64,000 bases of DNA from CAZTTG01 sp964615935 (lineage in GTDB: Bacteria > Planctomycetota > UBA1135 > GCA-002686595), in assembly GCA_964615935.1 (NCBI GenBank), contig CAZTTG010000007.1:1-64000 (forward strand), written 5' to 3'. A program made the position numbers and the translations under genes. A model generated the notes under the pieces. The model saw nothing but the letters and a program-made list of their open reading frames with translations, made no database searches and had not been told where the DNA came from. Of the stretch, positions 37,275 through 45,965 are shown piece by piece. Every line of letters begins with the position of its first letter. Position 1 is the first letter of the stretch.

Positions 37275-38660
37275 GTGATCGCGATGACCCCCAATCCCCT
37301 CGGTCCGCGCTTCGAGGAGTGGCGGCACGCGCGACTGGCGGCCTACGCGAGGGCCGTGCGCGAGGTGGCGAAGGCGCGGGAGGCTCCGCTGGTGGATGTC
37401 TGGGAGATGATGGAGCGCCTGGCGTCTCAGCCCGGCAGCGACATCGGCGAGCTCCTGCTCGACGGGATGCACCCCAACGACGCCGGCCACCAGCGGGTCG
37501 CGGCCGGCTTGGCGCGGGAGATCGCCCGCCTCGAGAGCGCCGGCCATCTGTCTCGGCGCGAGCCCCGCTTCGAGGAGCTGGATCTCTTCGTCAGCGGGGA
37601 GATGGGGGTCGCCCAGTATCGCATCCCAGCCCTGGCGGCAACCGGCCAGGGCACCCTGCTGGCCGTGTGCGATGCCCGCGTGGATCGAGCCGGCGACGCC
37701 CCGAACGACATCGACCTGCACATGCGGCGCAGCACGGATGGCGGGCGGAGCTGGTCCGAAGCCACGCCCATCGTCGACTACCCCGGAACGCGCGCGGCGG
37801 CCGATCCCTCCCTGACCGTGGACCGCCAGACTGGAGCCGTGTGGCTGTCGTACGTTTTCGCCGAGGAGGAGGTCGGCCTCGCGGGAGGTCGGAACGAGCC
37901 CGGCTTCGGCGGTGACACCTTCCACATCCGGCTTCACTGCAGCGACGACGAGGGCCTCGAGTGGTCGGAGCCCATCGACGTCACCAGGCGGGTGAAGGAC
38001 CCCTCGTGGCTCGCCACCTGGAACGCGCCGGGCAAGGGCATCCAGCTCCGCGACGGCCGGCTCCTGATCGGCGTCAGCGCAATGACGGCCGAGCGAGAAC
38101 ACCAGACCCACCTGCTCTGGAGCGATGACCACGGGGTGAGCTGGCACTGCGGCGCGGCGGCCGGGCACGGCACCAACGAGAGCCAGGCGGTGGAGCTCGC
38201 CGGGGGGGAGATCCTGCTCAGCATGCGCCGAAATGGAGCGCGCGATCGTCTGCTGGCGCGCTCCGGTGACGGCGGTCGCACATGGAGCGAGGCGAGGCCC
38301 CATTCCGAGCTCACCGGTGCCGCCGGCCGCCAGGGCTGCCTGCATCGCCTCCACCGCGAGGGCGATCCCGCGGGATCCAGCATCCTGGTGCACTCCTATC
38401 CGGGCCGCCCCGGCGCGCGGGCAGACATGAGCCTCTTCCTCAGCTTCGACGAGGGTCGGAGCTGGCCTGTCAGGCGACGGGTCAATGACGGCTACGCGGC
38501 ATACTCCTGCCTGGCCACTCTCCCCGACGGCGATGTGGGTCTCCTCTACGAATGCAGCATCGACGCTGACGGGCGATCCGCGCAAGACCGCCGCGAGGGC
38601 ACCCAGACGATTCGCTTCGCCCGCTTCGACCTGGACTGGCTCCTGACGCCGGACTCGTAG
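37275..38660 (+). CDS. C-terminal SGNH block V plus GH33 exo-alpha-sialidase
   Basis: This continues the frame of the gene upstream of the TGA at 37212; the first usable start is GTG 37275, without a clear ribosome-binding site or signal peptide. After the SGNH tail (LLLDGMHPNDAGHQRVAAGLA) comes a six-bladed sialidase. It has the YRIP arginine motif (QYRIPALAATGQGTLLAVCDAR), the acid/base region NDIDLHMRRSTDGGRSWSE, Asp-boxes (SDDEGLEWSE, SGDGGRTWSE, SFDEGRSWP), the Glu in GTNESQAVEL and the catalytic Tyr in AAYSCLATLPDG. These residues fit GH33, which releases terminal sialic acid. With the SGNH domain the intact gene would encode a de-O-acetylating sialidase. It converges on the toroid gene at 38747. 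Confidence 0.75.
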   Translation: MIAMTPNPLGPRFEEWRHARLAAYARAVREVAKAREAPLVDVWEMMERLASQPGSDIGELLLDGMHPNDAGHQRVAAGLAREIARLESAGHLSRREPRFEELDLFVSGEMGVAQYRIPALAATGQGTLLAVCDARVDRAGDAPNDIDLHMRRSTDGGRSWSEATPIVDYPGTRAAADPSLTVDRQTGAVWLSYVFAEEEVGLAGGRNEPGFGGDTFHIRLHCSDDEGLEWSEPIDVTRRVKDPSWLATWNAPGKGIQLRDGRLLIGVSAMTAEREHQTHLLWSDDHGVSWHCGAAAGHGTNESQAVELAGGEILLSMRRNGARDRLLARSGDGGRTWSEARPHSELTGAAGRQGCLHRLHREGDPAGSSILVHSYPGRPGARADMSLFLSFDEGRSWPVRRRVNDGYAAYSCLATLPDGDVGLLYECSIDADGRSAQDRREGTQTIRFARFDLDWLLTPDS

Positions 38661-38746
38661 CTTCCTCATTCGCGCAGGTGCCTCCCGGATCGCGCGCGGG
38701 CCGAGCGACCGGTCCCGGAGATGACTATCGCCGATCACCGTGGCCC

Positions 38747-41206
38747 TCAGCGGGTGTGGATCAGCGCGACCTCGCTCAGGCCGCGCGAGCCGGGATACTT
38801 CGCTCCGGGCTCGGCCTCGAGGATCGCGATCTCGAGCCGGCGGACGCGCCGGCGCTTGCCCAGCTCGACGATCGCCGGCCTTCGGGGATCGGAATCCAGC
38901 TCCACCTCGATGGGCGCGTCCCCGTCCAGGACGAGCTCGACCCGGCGGATCCGATCGAGCTCCCGAGCCCGGAGGTGGCTGCTGCCGGCCGCGCCCAGGA
39001 CCACTGCATCGGCGCGCACCCCGCTGCGCAGCTCGATGGCGAGGCGGGGCGCGGCGTCCTCGGCGGCGCACAGCCAGGCCGTGGACTCCAGCCCGTCGAT
39101 GGCGTTGCCCGCCGCCCAGCCCGAGCCCCAGGTGCTGCTGGCCGAAGCGGTGGCTCCCCGACCGAGCAGGAGGTTGGCCGAGCGCAGCTTCGCGGCGGCG
39201 TCCATCCACGCCTCCCGCGCGGACTCCACCGCGACCTCGAAGCCGCGGGCCTCGAGCGCCACCACATCCTCGGGCTGGTCGAGCTCGGCTTCCGGCGGCA
39301 GGACATGGACGCGGGACAGGATCTCGAAGGTGCCGCGGCGCTCCAGCTCGATCCGCGCCGGATAGCGCTCTCCGTCCCAGCCCTTCCGAGGGCTCCCCTC
39401 CACGCTCGCGGCGATGCGTCCGTCGACCAGGTAGTCCACGCGAACCACCCGGGGGCCCAGACGTCCGGCGCCGAGCTCCTCCCGGATCTCGTCGCCGAAG
39501 CCGGTGATCCACACGATCAGCGGATTCGCTCCGGTGCCCCGCATGCTGACCTCGAAGGAGGGATCCTCGGCCACGTGCAGATCCGGCTTCTGCGGCCCCC
39601 GCGTCCCCGAGGTGGGCGCCAGCGCGGTGGCCCGCTTCAAGAAGAGCAGGGCGAAGCAGGTGTCCGGCTCCTGCACCCGCTCCTTCCAGCTCCCATCGGA
39701 AGCCTGCCGCTTCAGGATGGCCTCGGCCCCCTCCAGGTACCACGCGTGCTCTCCGATGCGCTCCGTCTCGAGCAGGGCTCCGACCCGCTCCAGGCCGTAG
39801 AGGTAGTAGTAGAGCCAGTGCGTCCTGCCGGGATTGGCGGTGACCGTGAAGTTGTGGGCCAACCAGGCCACCCCGGCGCGAATCGCGCGGTCCACCTTGC
39901 GCGCCGGGGCCCCGCCGAGATCCGATCCGAGGGCCTCGCGGGCGATGGCCAGGTTGGCGACCCCCGCCGCGGTCATCGAGCCGTACGGGCTCGAGGGGCC
40001 CTTGTAGCCGAAGCCCGCGATCGCCGTCCGGTGGGTGGTCCCCACGTCGGCAGGGGCGGTGGTCTCCTCCTCGGGGCAGCGGTAGTCCAGCGTGCCGTCG
40101 ATCAGCCGGTGCCAGACCTTGGGGTGGATCCGGATCCCGGCACTCCGCGCGGCCCGCAGGGCGAGGGCGGCGATCTGGGTGTTGGAGAGATCCGATCGTC
40201 CGACCCAGGTCTGCCACCCCCCGGAGTACCCGAAGGGATAGCCCCAGGTCCCGCCGCGCTCCCAGTCGGCCAGGGCCGCCACCAGCTCCTCCATCCGCTC
40301 GCGGTGCGCCGCCTCGCCCGTGGCGGCCAGGGCCAGCACCAGGAAGGAGGTGGTGTACGTCTCGTGAGGCTCGACCCGCTCGAGGTAGAGCAGGGCCTGG
40401 CGCACCGCCGGATGGTCCTGCGGGAGCCCGCACTTGAGCAGGGTGTAGGTCGAGAGCGCAGTCATTCCGCCGAAGAACTTGCCGGCGTTGTCGCTCCACG
40501 ATCCGTCGCGGTGCTGGGTGGAGAGCAGGAACTCCACGCCGCGATCGATGGCCTCGTCGATGGCCGGCTGCATGCGGCGGACCTCGTTCGGAGCCCGGGG
40601 CGTCGGCTGGCCCACCGCACCCGAGGCGCTGAAGCGGTGGATCCGCATGGTGGCCCGGTGGGGGAGCAGGCCGAAGCGACCGATCTCGTCCTCGCCCACC
40701 CGCCGCTCGTAGGCGAGCTCGCCGTCGATCGAGAAGCGCAGCATCTCTCCCTCGCGGCGCGCGACGAAGTCGAAGGGCCGGCCGTCGCTCAGGTAGGGAT
40801 CCGCGCTGCCCAGGATGGTGACGCTCCCGCCGAAGAGCGGGCCGTTGAGGTAGAGCGACCTCCCCCCGCCATCGAAGCCGAAGTAGCTCTGGCCGAGCTG
40901 GAAGGCGGCGGCCGTGGCGTCGCGCCGCTCGAGGGTCAGGCGCATGCGGACCTCGAAGTCGCCGGCCAGCAGGGCGTCGGGGGCATAGGCGCCGTTCCCG
41001 ACCCCGCCGCCCTCGATGAAGGCACGTCCGGGCTCGTAGGGCCTGCCCGAGAAGCGCAGGTCGAAGGACCTGCGACCGTCCACGTAGACCCGCTCCGCCG
41101 CCGCCGGTTCCTGGAGGCCCGCGGGGAGGAGGGACAGCGCGCCGAGCAGCGGCAGCCAGGCGAGCACGCCGAGGGCGGGCCAGGAGCCGGTCAAGGGCGG
41201 TCTCAT
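38747..41206 (-). CDS. Secreted LamG-like + alpha/alpha-toroid + discoidin-like protein
   Basis: An 819-residue exported protein (signal PALGVLAWLPLLGALSLLPAG). Residues about 40-200 form a concanavalin-like sandwich (ALLAGDFEVRMRLTLERRDA ... QLGQSYFGFDGG ... FDFVARREGEMLRFSIDGE) that closely resembles the linker domain of the sulfatase-sialidase at 47242. Residues about 220-560 are toroid repeats (AIDRGVEFLLSTQHRDGSW, NFTVTANPGRTHWLYYYLYGLERVG). A conserved RGTGANPLIVWITGFGDEI follows, and a discoidin-like C-terminus (GATASASSTWGSGWAAGNAIDG). It is a paralogue of the toroid protein at 5484-8750. Like that one, it directly follows a gene with the GGNPPPADCSG C-terminal module (15 bp gap). The activity is unknown; no cyclase or transferase active site is seen. 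Confidence 0.75.
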   Translation of the reverse strand: MRPPLTGSWPALGVLAWLPLLGALSLLPAGLQEPAAAERVYVDGRRSFDLRFSGRPYEPGRAFIEGGGVGNGAYAPDALLAGDFEVRMRLTLERRDATAAAFQLGQSYFGFDGGGRSLYLNGPLFGGSVTILGSADPYLSDGRPFDFVARREGEMLRFSIDGELAYERRVGEDEIGRFGLLPHRATMRIHRFSASGAVGQPTPRAPNEVRRMQPAIDEAIDRGVEFLLSTQHRDGSWSDNAGKFFGGMTALSTYTLLKCGLPQDHPAVRQALLYLERVEPHETYTTSFLVLALAATGEAAHRERMEELVAALADWERGGTWGYPFGYSGGWQTWVGRSDLSNTQIAALALRAARSAGIRIHPKVWHRLIDGTLDYRCPEEETTAPADVGTTHRTAIAGFGYKGPSSPYGSMTAAGVANLAIAREALGSDLGGAPARKVDRAIRAGVAWLAHNFTVTANPGRTHWLYYYLYGLERVGALLETERIGEHAWYLEGAEAILKRQASDGSWKERVQEPDTCFALLFLKRATALAPTSGTRGPQKPDLHVAEDPSFEVSMRGTGANPLIVWITGFGDEIREELGAGRLGPRVVRVDYLVDGRIAASVEGSPRKGWDGERYPARIELERRGTFEILSRVHVLPPEAELDQPEDVVALEARGFEVAVESAREAWMDAAAKLRSANLLLGRGATASASSTWGSGWAAGNAIDGLESTAWLCAAEDAAPRLAIELRSGVRADAVVLGAAGSSHLRARELDRIRRVELVLDGDAPIEVELDSDPRRPAIVELGKRRRVRRLEIAILEAEPGAKYPGSRGLSEVALIHTR

Positions 41207-41221
41207 CGAATCGGGGAGCCG

Positions 41222-42331
41222 TCAGGGCTCCACGGTGAACTCGATCGCATCGCTCAGGCCCACGCCGACGGGGTCGGCCGGATCCAGGTACCAGAACTGC
41301 CCCTGCACCTGCGTGCCCACCGGGAGCACGTTGGCTCCGTGGCCCTTCTGCATCCACTGGTTGAAGTCGAGGGTCGCCGTGCCCGAGCAATCGGCCGGCG
41401 GGGGATTCCCGCCGGTTCCCTGCATCATGGTCCTCTTCAGGGGCGGCAGGGCGCACAGCACCCCTCCCTGGAAGGACAGGTTGTGCCGCCCGCTCAGCCC
41501 GAAGAAGAACAAGGCGGTCTTGTTGTTGACCAGGCCGGAGGCGCCGATGTCGAAGACTCCGGCATTGGAGGCGCTGGGCGTGCCGCTGAAGGAGATCGCC
41601 GGGACGCAGCCCGAGGAGTTGAGCTTGCCCGTGCAGTAGGTCACCCCGTTGACCGGACCGATCCGGAACTGCACCAAGTTGTAGTGCGCCCGCATGGTGG
41701 CTCCGCTGGAGCCCGAGCCCCAGTGGACTCCTCCGTCCGGGGCGTTGCCGTTGGAGCCGGCGCGCGGCACGGTCCCCATGGGCACGCCGTCGAACTCGAA
41801 GCTGGCGTCCAGGGCTCCCGGGGCCGTCGAGAGGGTGTAGGTGTGATAGGCGCCGTCGTGCCCGCCGGTGCACAGGAAGGTCTGCCCCGTCAGGAGGGCG
41901 TTGGCCAGGATGTCCGTCCCCTGGACCTCGAAGAACAGCAGGTAGCGATCATCGGCCGACGAGGTCCCGGTGGCGTACTCGTAGAAGTTGTCCAGCCCCG
42001 AGCTGTTCAGCATCCGCATGCGCATCGTCAGGCTCCACCCCTTGACGAAGGCGTCCTGGATGTTCTGGGGGGTGAAGAGGGCCGCGTGGTGGGCGCGGCC
42101 GCCCGTGAAGGTGACCTGGTCGTCGATGAACCAGGCGTTCAGGCCGGTGGATCCATCTGGCGAGAGATCCCCCACCGTCACCAGCCCGCCGGAAGGATCG
42201 TCGAAGGTCCACCCCTGGGTCACGGGATCGGGGGCGACCGGTGGCTGGCCGGCCGTGCCCGCGTCGTAGGTGGCGAGCTGGGCGGCCAGGGGGCCGGGTA
42301 GGAGGGCCAGGATCAGGGGGGTGAAGCGCAT
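41222..42331 (-). CDS. Secreted LamG-like protein with planctomycete C-terminal module
   Basis: A 369-residue exported protein (signal MRFTPLILALLPGPLAAQ). Residues about 20-235 form a beta-sandwich that looks like a LamG/concanavalin domain (WSLTMRMRMLNSSGLDNFYEYATG, YLLFFEVQGTDILANALLTG, SFEFDGVPMG). The last 135 residues repeat the module of the propeller at 8750-9988: VTYCTGKLNSSGCVPAI, GRHNLSFQGGVLCALPPLKRT, GGNPPPADCSGT, DFNQWMQKG and LSDAIEFTVEP. ATG 42331 has an excellent GGAGG 6 nt upstream. An ATG at 42403 overlaps the symporter stop (ATGA) and would add a 24-residue n-region, so it is less likely. It is probably part of the sialate operon transcript. Confidence 0.75.
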   Translation of the reverse strand: MRFTPLILALLPGPLAAQLATYDAGTAGQPPVAPDPVTQGWTFDDPSGGLVTVGDLSPDGSTGLNAWFIDDQVTFTGGRAHHAALFTPQNIQDAFVKGWSLTMRMRMLNSSGLDNFYEYATGTSSADDRYLLFFEVQGTDILANALLTGQTFLCTGGHDGAYHTYTLSTAPGALDASFEFDGVPMGTVPRAGSNGNAPDGGVHWGSGSSGATMRAHYNLVQFRIGPVNGVTYCTGKLNSSGCVPAISFSGTPSASNAGVFDIGASGLVNNKTALFFFGLSGRHNLSFQGGVLCALPPLKRTMMQGTGGNPPPADCSGTATLDFNQWMQKGHGANVLPVGTQVQGQFWYLDPADPVGVGLSDAIEFTVEP

Positions 42332-42399
42332 GGGGAACCTCCGGGGATCGGATTGGCTCAGGGAGCGCGAGTCGGAGACAGGCTCCGCGTTCAGGTGTT

Positions 42400-45054
42400 T
42401 CATGGAGAGGCCTCTCGAGGACCCATCCGGGTGATGATCAAGCCTTGCAGGTCGCGCCCGCGATCGGGGAGCACGAGGCTGGCGACGAGGCCGACGACGA
42501 AGCACGCCGACATGCCGACGGTGGCGTACATCAGCCCCGAGAGATGCGTCTGGGTCTTGACGTAGACCAGCGCCGCGACGGCCGCCCCCGCGCCAACCAG
42601 GGCGCCCCGCCCGGACGCCAGCGGGCACAGGATGCCCAGGGCGAAGAGCCCCGCCATGGTCCCGCCCAGGAGGCCGATGTAGGCCAGGAACTCGTCCACC
42701 AGCGACTGGAAGCCGAAGTGCAGCATGAAGAGGGCCGAGCCCGTGCCGGCCGCGCCGAGCACCACGGTCGTCCAGCGCGCCAGCCGCAGCCAGTGCCGAT
42801 CGTCTCGCTCCACGGCGAAGCGCCGGCCCAGGTCGGTCGTGACCACCGCGGCGATCGAGTTCATGCTGCTGTCCAGGCTTGACATGGCCGCGGCGAAGAC
42901 CCCTGCCACCACCAGGCCGGCGACGCCGGGGGGGAGTTCGTTGACGATGAACCAGGCGAAGATCTGGTCGGTGGGCGCGAGCGGGTCGAGCCGGCCGGGG
43001 TGCTGCTGGTAGAAGGCGAAGAGCACCGTGCCCACGGCGAAAAAGAGGATCGAGGCCGGGAAGGACAGCAGAGCCCCGGTCCAGATCGCCCCCGCGGCGC
43101 GCTTCTCGTCGGCGGTCGTGAGATAGCGCTGCACCACGGCCTGGTCGCTGGTGTAGGGCACCAGGTTGTTGAACACCGCGCCCAGGAGGATCACGCCGAT
43201 GGCCGGGCCGGTGAAGTCCCACGAGAGGTCCACAAGCCGCAGCTTGTCCTGCTCTCCCGCGGCGGCGAGCACGCCCCCGAGCCCCCCGTCCACCCCGAGG
43301 GCGGCGATGACCACCGCCAGGAGCGCTCCGCCGAAGAGCACCAGCACCTGGATCACGTCGGTCCAGATGACGGCCTCGATGCCGCCCAGCACCGTATAGA
43401 GGGTGCACAGGACTCCCATGACGACGATGCAGGCCGCCACGTCCATGCCCGTCACCGCTGCCAGGGCCAGGGCCGGCAGCAGCATGACGATGCCCATGCG
43501 GGCGAGCTGGAAGGCGATGAAGGAGAAGGCGCCGAACAGACGCGCCGCGAGGTTGAAGCGCAGCTCGAGGTACTCGTAGGCGGTGGTCACCGACAGGCGC
43601 CGGAAGAAGGGCAGGTAGAGGTACACCACCGCCGGTGCGATGGCGATGATGCCCATGTTCTGGATGAAGTAGAGCCAGTCGGTGGCGTAGGCCTTGGCCG
43701 GCAGCGCCAGGAAGGTGATGGCCGAGAGCTGCGTGCCGAAGATGCTGATGCCCGCCGCCCACCACGGCACGCGCCGCCCGCCCAGGAAGAAGTCGCCGGT
43801 GCTCTTCTCGCGCCGTGAGAAGTAGACGCCCATGGCGACCAGCGAGGCGAGGTAGACCAGGAGGACCGAGTAGTTGATCCACCCGAAGGACGGCTCGGCG
43901 GGGATCGGATCGGCGACCATCACGCGCCGCGTGCGCACGCCGGGTCGGATCTCGCCCGTGGGCACGACCAGCCGCCCGTTCCACCAGGTCGCGGTCGTGG
44001 TGACCGGCGGCCAGGTGCCGGCCGCGGGATCGCCCATCGGGTCGGGACCGACGTCCTTGGGGAAGCGGCCGGCCGCGACCCAGGTGTCGGTGATCGCGTG
44101 GTAGGCCAGGATGCCCTCGCCGAAGCCCGGGTGCTGATCCTGCCGATCTCCCTCGAAGGGCTGGCCCCCGTCTCCTGCGAGCAGGAGCAGGTGAGCCTGC
44201 CCCAGCGCGATCGCCGGCGTGGGCGCGGCGGCCAGGGGATGGGGGAGGGGCGCGATCGCTCGCCAGGCGCCCTCCACCTCGCCCGGCCTCGGCGTGAAGC
44301 GCCAGGCGTCGGAGAGGAAGGGGCGGATGCGGCTCGGCTGACCCCGTCCGTCCTCGGTCAGGCGGATGCCGCCGAAGAGGAAGACGCTGCCGTCCTGCGC
44401 CCCGGCGACCGCCAGATGGCGCTCCGGACCCGGCCAGGGCGTGACCGAGCGCCACGCTCGCTCGCCGGCCGGCACGGCGAGGTCCAGGGCGAGGAAGGAG
44501 CCGAGGGCCCGGGTCGCCTCCGCCCGATCGAGCCCACCCGCGAGGTAGAGGACGTCGCCGAGCAGCGCACCGCAGGCGAAGGCCAGGGGCTCCGGCAGCG
44601 GCGGCAGCCCCTCGATCTCCACCTCGCTCCCCGTCCAGCGCAGAGCGAAGGCATCGCGGAAGTACTGCTGCGCGTCCCCGCCCCCGACGCAGACCACCGC
44701 GTCCCTCCACGTCACCGATACGCCGTAGGCCGCGGGTTGCGGCAGGCGCGCGTCGGCCAGAACCCACTCGCCCCGCGGATCGCCGAGCACGAAGACCCGG
44801 CCGTGCCACACCTTGTCGTGCCCCTCCCAGGGAGGGCCGTCGGGGAAGTTCGCGCCCCCGGCCACGATCAGCGCGCCGCCCGACACGCCGGCGAAGGGAC
44901 CGGCGAAGCCGATGGGATCGGGCAGGGGCGGAAGCTCGCTCCAGACGAGCGCGCCGTCCGAGAGGGAGCCCTGGGCTCGGGCCGCGGGAAGGAGCGGGGC
45001 CAGCGTCGCCAGGACCGCCAGGAGTCCGACCCACCGCCTCGATCTCCCGCCCAT
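42400..45054 (-). CDS. Kelch mutarotase-sodium:solute symporter fusion (sialic acid uptake)
   Basis: An 884-residue protein in two parts. After a signal peptide, residues about 30-385 form a kelch-like six-bladed propeller of the N-acetylneuraminate mutarotase (NanM-like) type: LPDPIGFAGPFAGVSGGALIVAGGANFPDGPPWEGHDKVWH is close to the family hallmark, and later blades carry GGG/AGG turns. From residue about 391, a sodium:solute symporter (SSS) has some 13 helices: FSRREKSTGDFFLGGRRVPWWAAGISIFGTQLSAITFLALPAKAYA and YTSDQAVVQRYLTT are typical SSS stretches. The propeller would face the periplasm and present the preferred anomer to the transporter. The ATG touches the nanA stop (TGATG) and follows GGAGG. 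Confidence 0.88.
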   Translation of the reverse strand: MGGRSRRWVGLLAVLATLAPLLPAARAQGSLSDGALVWSELPPLPDPIGFAGPFAGVSGGALIVAGGANFPDGPPWEGHDKVWHGRVFVLGDPRGEWVLADARLPQPAAYGVSVTWRDAVVCVGGGDAQQYFRDAFALRWTGSEVEIEGLPPLPEPLAFACGALLGDVLYLAGGLDRAEATRALGSFLALDLAVPAGERAWRSVTPWPGPERHLAVAGAQDGSVFLFGGIRLTEDGRGQPSRIRPFLSDAWRFTPRPGEVEGAWRAIAPLPHPLAAAPTPAIALGQAHLLLLAGDGGQPFEGDRQDQHPGFGEGILAYHAITDTWVAAGRFPKDVGPDPMGDPAAGTWPPVTTTATWWNGRLVVPTGEIRPGVRTRRVMVADPIPAEPSFGWINYSVLLVYLASLVAMGVYFSRREKSTGDFFLGGRRVPWWAAGISIFGTQLSAITFLALPAKAYATDWLYFIQNMGIIAIAPAVVYLYLPFFRRLSVTTAYEYLELRFNLAARLFGAFSFIAFQLARMGIVMLLPALALAAVTGMDVAACIVVMGVLCTLYTVLGGIEAVIWTDVIQVLVLFGGALLAVVIAALGVDGGLGGVLAAAGEQDKLRLVDLSWDFTGPAIGVILLGAVFNNLVPYTSDQAVVQRYLTTADEKRAAGAIWTGALLSFPASILFFAVGTVLFAFYQQHPGRLDPLAPTDQIFAWFIVNELPPGVAGLVVAGVFAAAMSSLDSSMNSIAAVVTTDLGRRFAVERDDRHWLRLARWTTVVLGAAGTGSALFMLHFGFQSLVDEFLAYIGLLGGTMAGLFALGILCPLASGRGALVGAGAAVAALVYVKTQTHLSGLMYATVGMSACFVVGLVASLVLPDRGRDLQGLIITRMGPREASP

Positions 45055-45965
45055 CAGCTCCTCCTCACCTCCGTGAAGAAGCCGGCCGCGCGCAGGTCCC
45101 GCTCGAGCGCCTCGCACTGCGCCGCGTTCAGCGGCCGCAGCGGCAGGCGCGTGGGTCCGCAGTCGACGCCGGCCTGGGCCATGGTCGCCTTGAGGGCGGG
45201 CATGGCCGGCTGCCCGATGATCGCGTGCACGATGCGCGTGGCCCGCTGCTGATCGGAGCGCGCCGCTTCCAGATCGCCCGCGGCGACATTCTCGATGATC
45301 CGGGCGTAGAGCGGCCCCAGGAAGTTGTAGGTGCTGCCCACGGCCCCGTGGGCGCCGGTAGCCATCCCGCCCAACAGCATCTCGTCGGAGCCGAAGAGGA
45401 AGTCGTAGCGCGCGCCGTACTCCGCCACGCAGCGCACGAGCCCGTCGAGGGAGGGCTCGCTGTACTTGATCCCCGCCAGGGTCGGCAGGCGATCTGCGGC
45501 GAGCTCGACCATCCGCAGGACGTCCACCGGCACGCCGGTGATGCGGGGGATGTGGTAGTAGTACAGCGGCGTGTCGGGCGCGCCCTCCGCGATCCGGGCC
45601 AGCCCGTCGACCACCACCTCGAGGTCGCTCAGCGGGAAGTAGGAGGGGGGCGTGGCGGAGATCGCCGCAGCTCCGATCCGCTGGGCGTGCTCGGCGAGGT
45701 CCCGGGCCTCGCGCAGGCAGTTGTGGCCCACCTGCACGATCACCGGCAATCGCCCGCCCACGGCCTCCATGTAGGCCTCGGCCACGAGCCGGCGCTCGGC
45801 GGCGGTGAGCGATTCACCCTCGCCGGTGCTGCCGCACAGGAAGATCCCCGACAGGTGCTGCCCGAGCAGGTGCTCGACGATCGCACCGACGCGCTCGAGG
45901 TGGAGGGATCCGTCCTCGTGCATGGGCGTGAAGGTGGCGGCGACCAGTCCCCTGAGCCTCTTCAC
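45054..45965 (-). CDS. nanA: N-acetylneuraminate lyase / DHDPS-family aldolase
   Basis: A 303-residue TIM-barrel class I aldolase of the dihydrodipicolinate synthase/NAL family. Seen: GSTGEGESLT (substrate carboxylate loop) at 46-54, the catalytic Tyr137 in YYYHIPRITG, and the Schiff-base Lys167 in AGIKYSEPS. YYYHIP and GIKYSE favour N-acetylneuraminate lyase over dihydrodipicolinate synthase, and the neighbours (kelch-SSS transporter, sialidases) agree. It would split sialic acid into N-acetylmannosamine and pyruvate. The GTG at 45965 overlaps the regulator stop (GTGA) and has GGGAGAG upstream. nanK, nanE and nagAB are not in the window. Confidence 0.85.
   Translation of the reverse strand: MKRLRGLVAATFTPMHEDGSLHLERVGAIVEHLLGQHLSGIFLCGSTGEGESLTAAERRLVAEAYMEAVGGRLPVIVQVGHNCLREARDLAEHAQRIGAAAISATPPSYFPLSDLEVVVDGLARIAEGAPDTPLYYYHIPRITGVPVDVLRMVELAADRLPTLAGIKYSEPSLDGLVRCVAEYGARYDFLFGSDEMLLGGMATGAHGAVGSTYNFLGPLYARIIENVAAGDLEAARSDQQRATRIVHAIIGQPAMPALKATMAQAGVDCGPTRLPLRPLNAAQCEALERDLRAAGFFTEVRRS

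Noticed and set aside
36579..41873. A minus-strand open frame of about 1760 codons crossing several genes
   Set aside because: It is a GC-driven shadow frame. It spans genes on both strands and shows no domain, while real domains lie in other frames.
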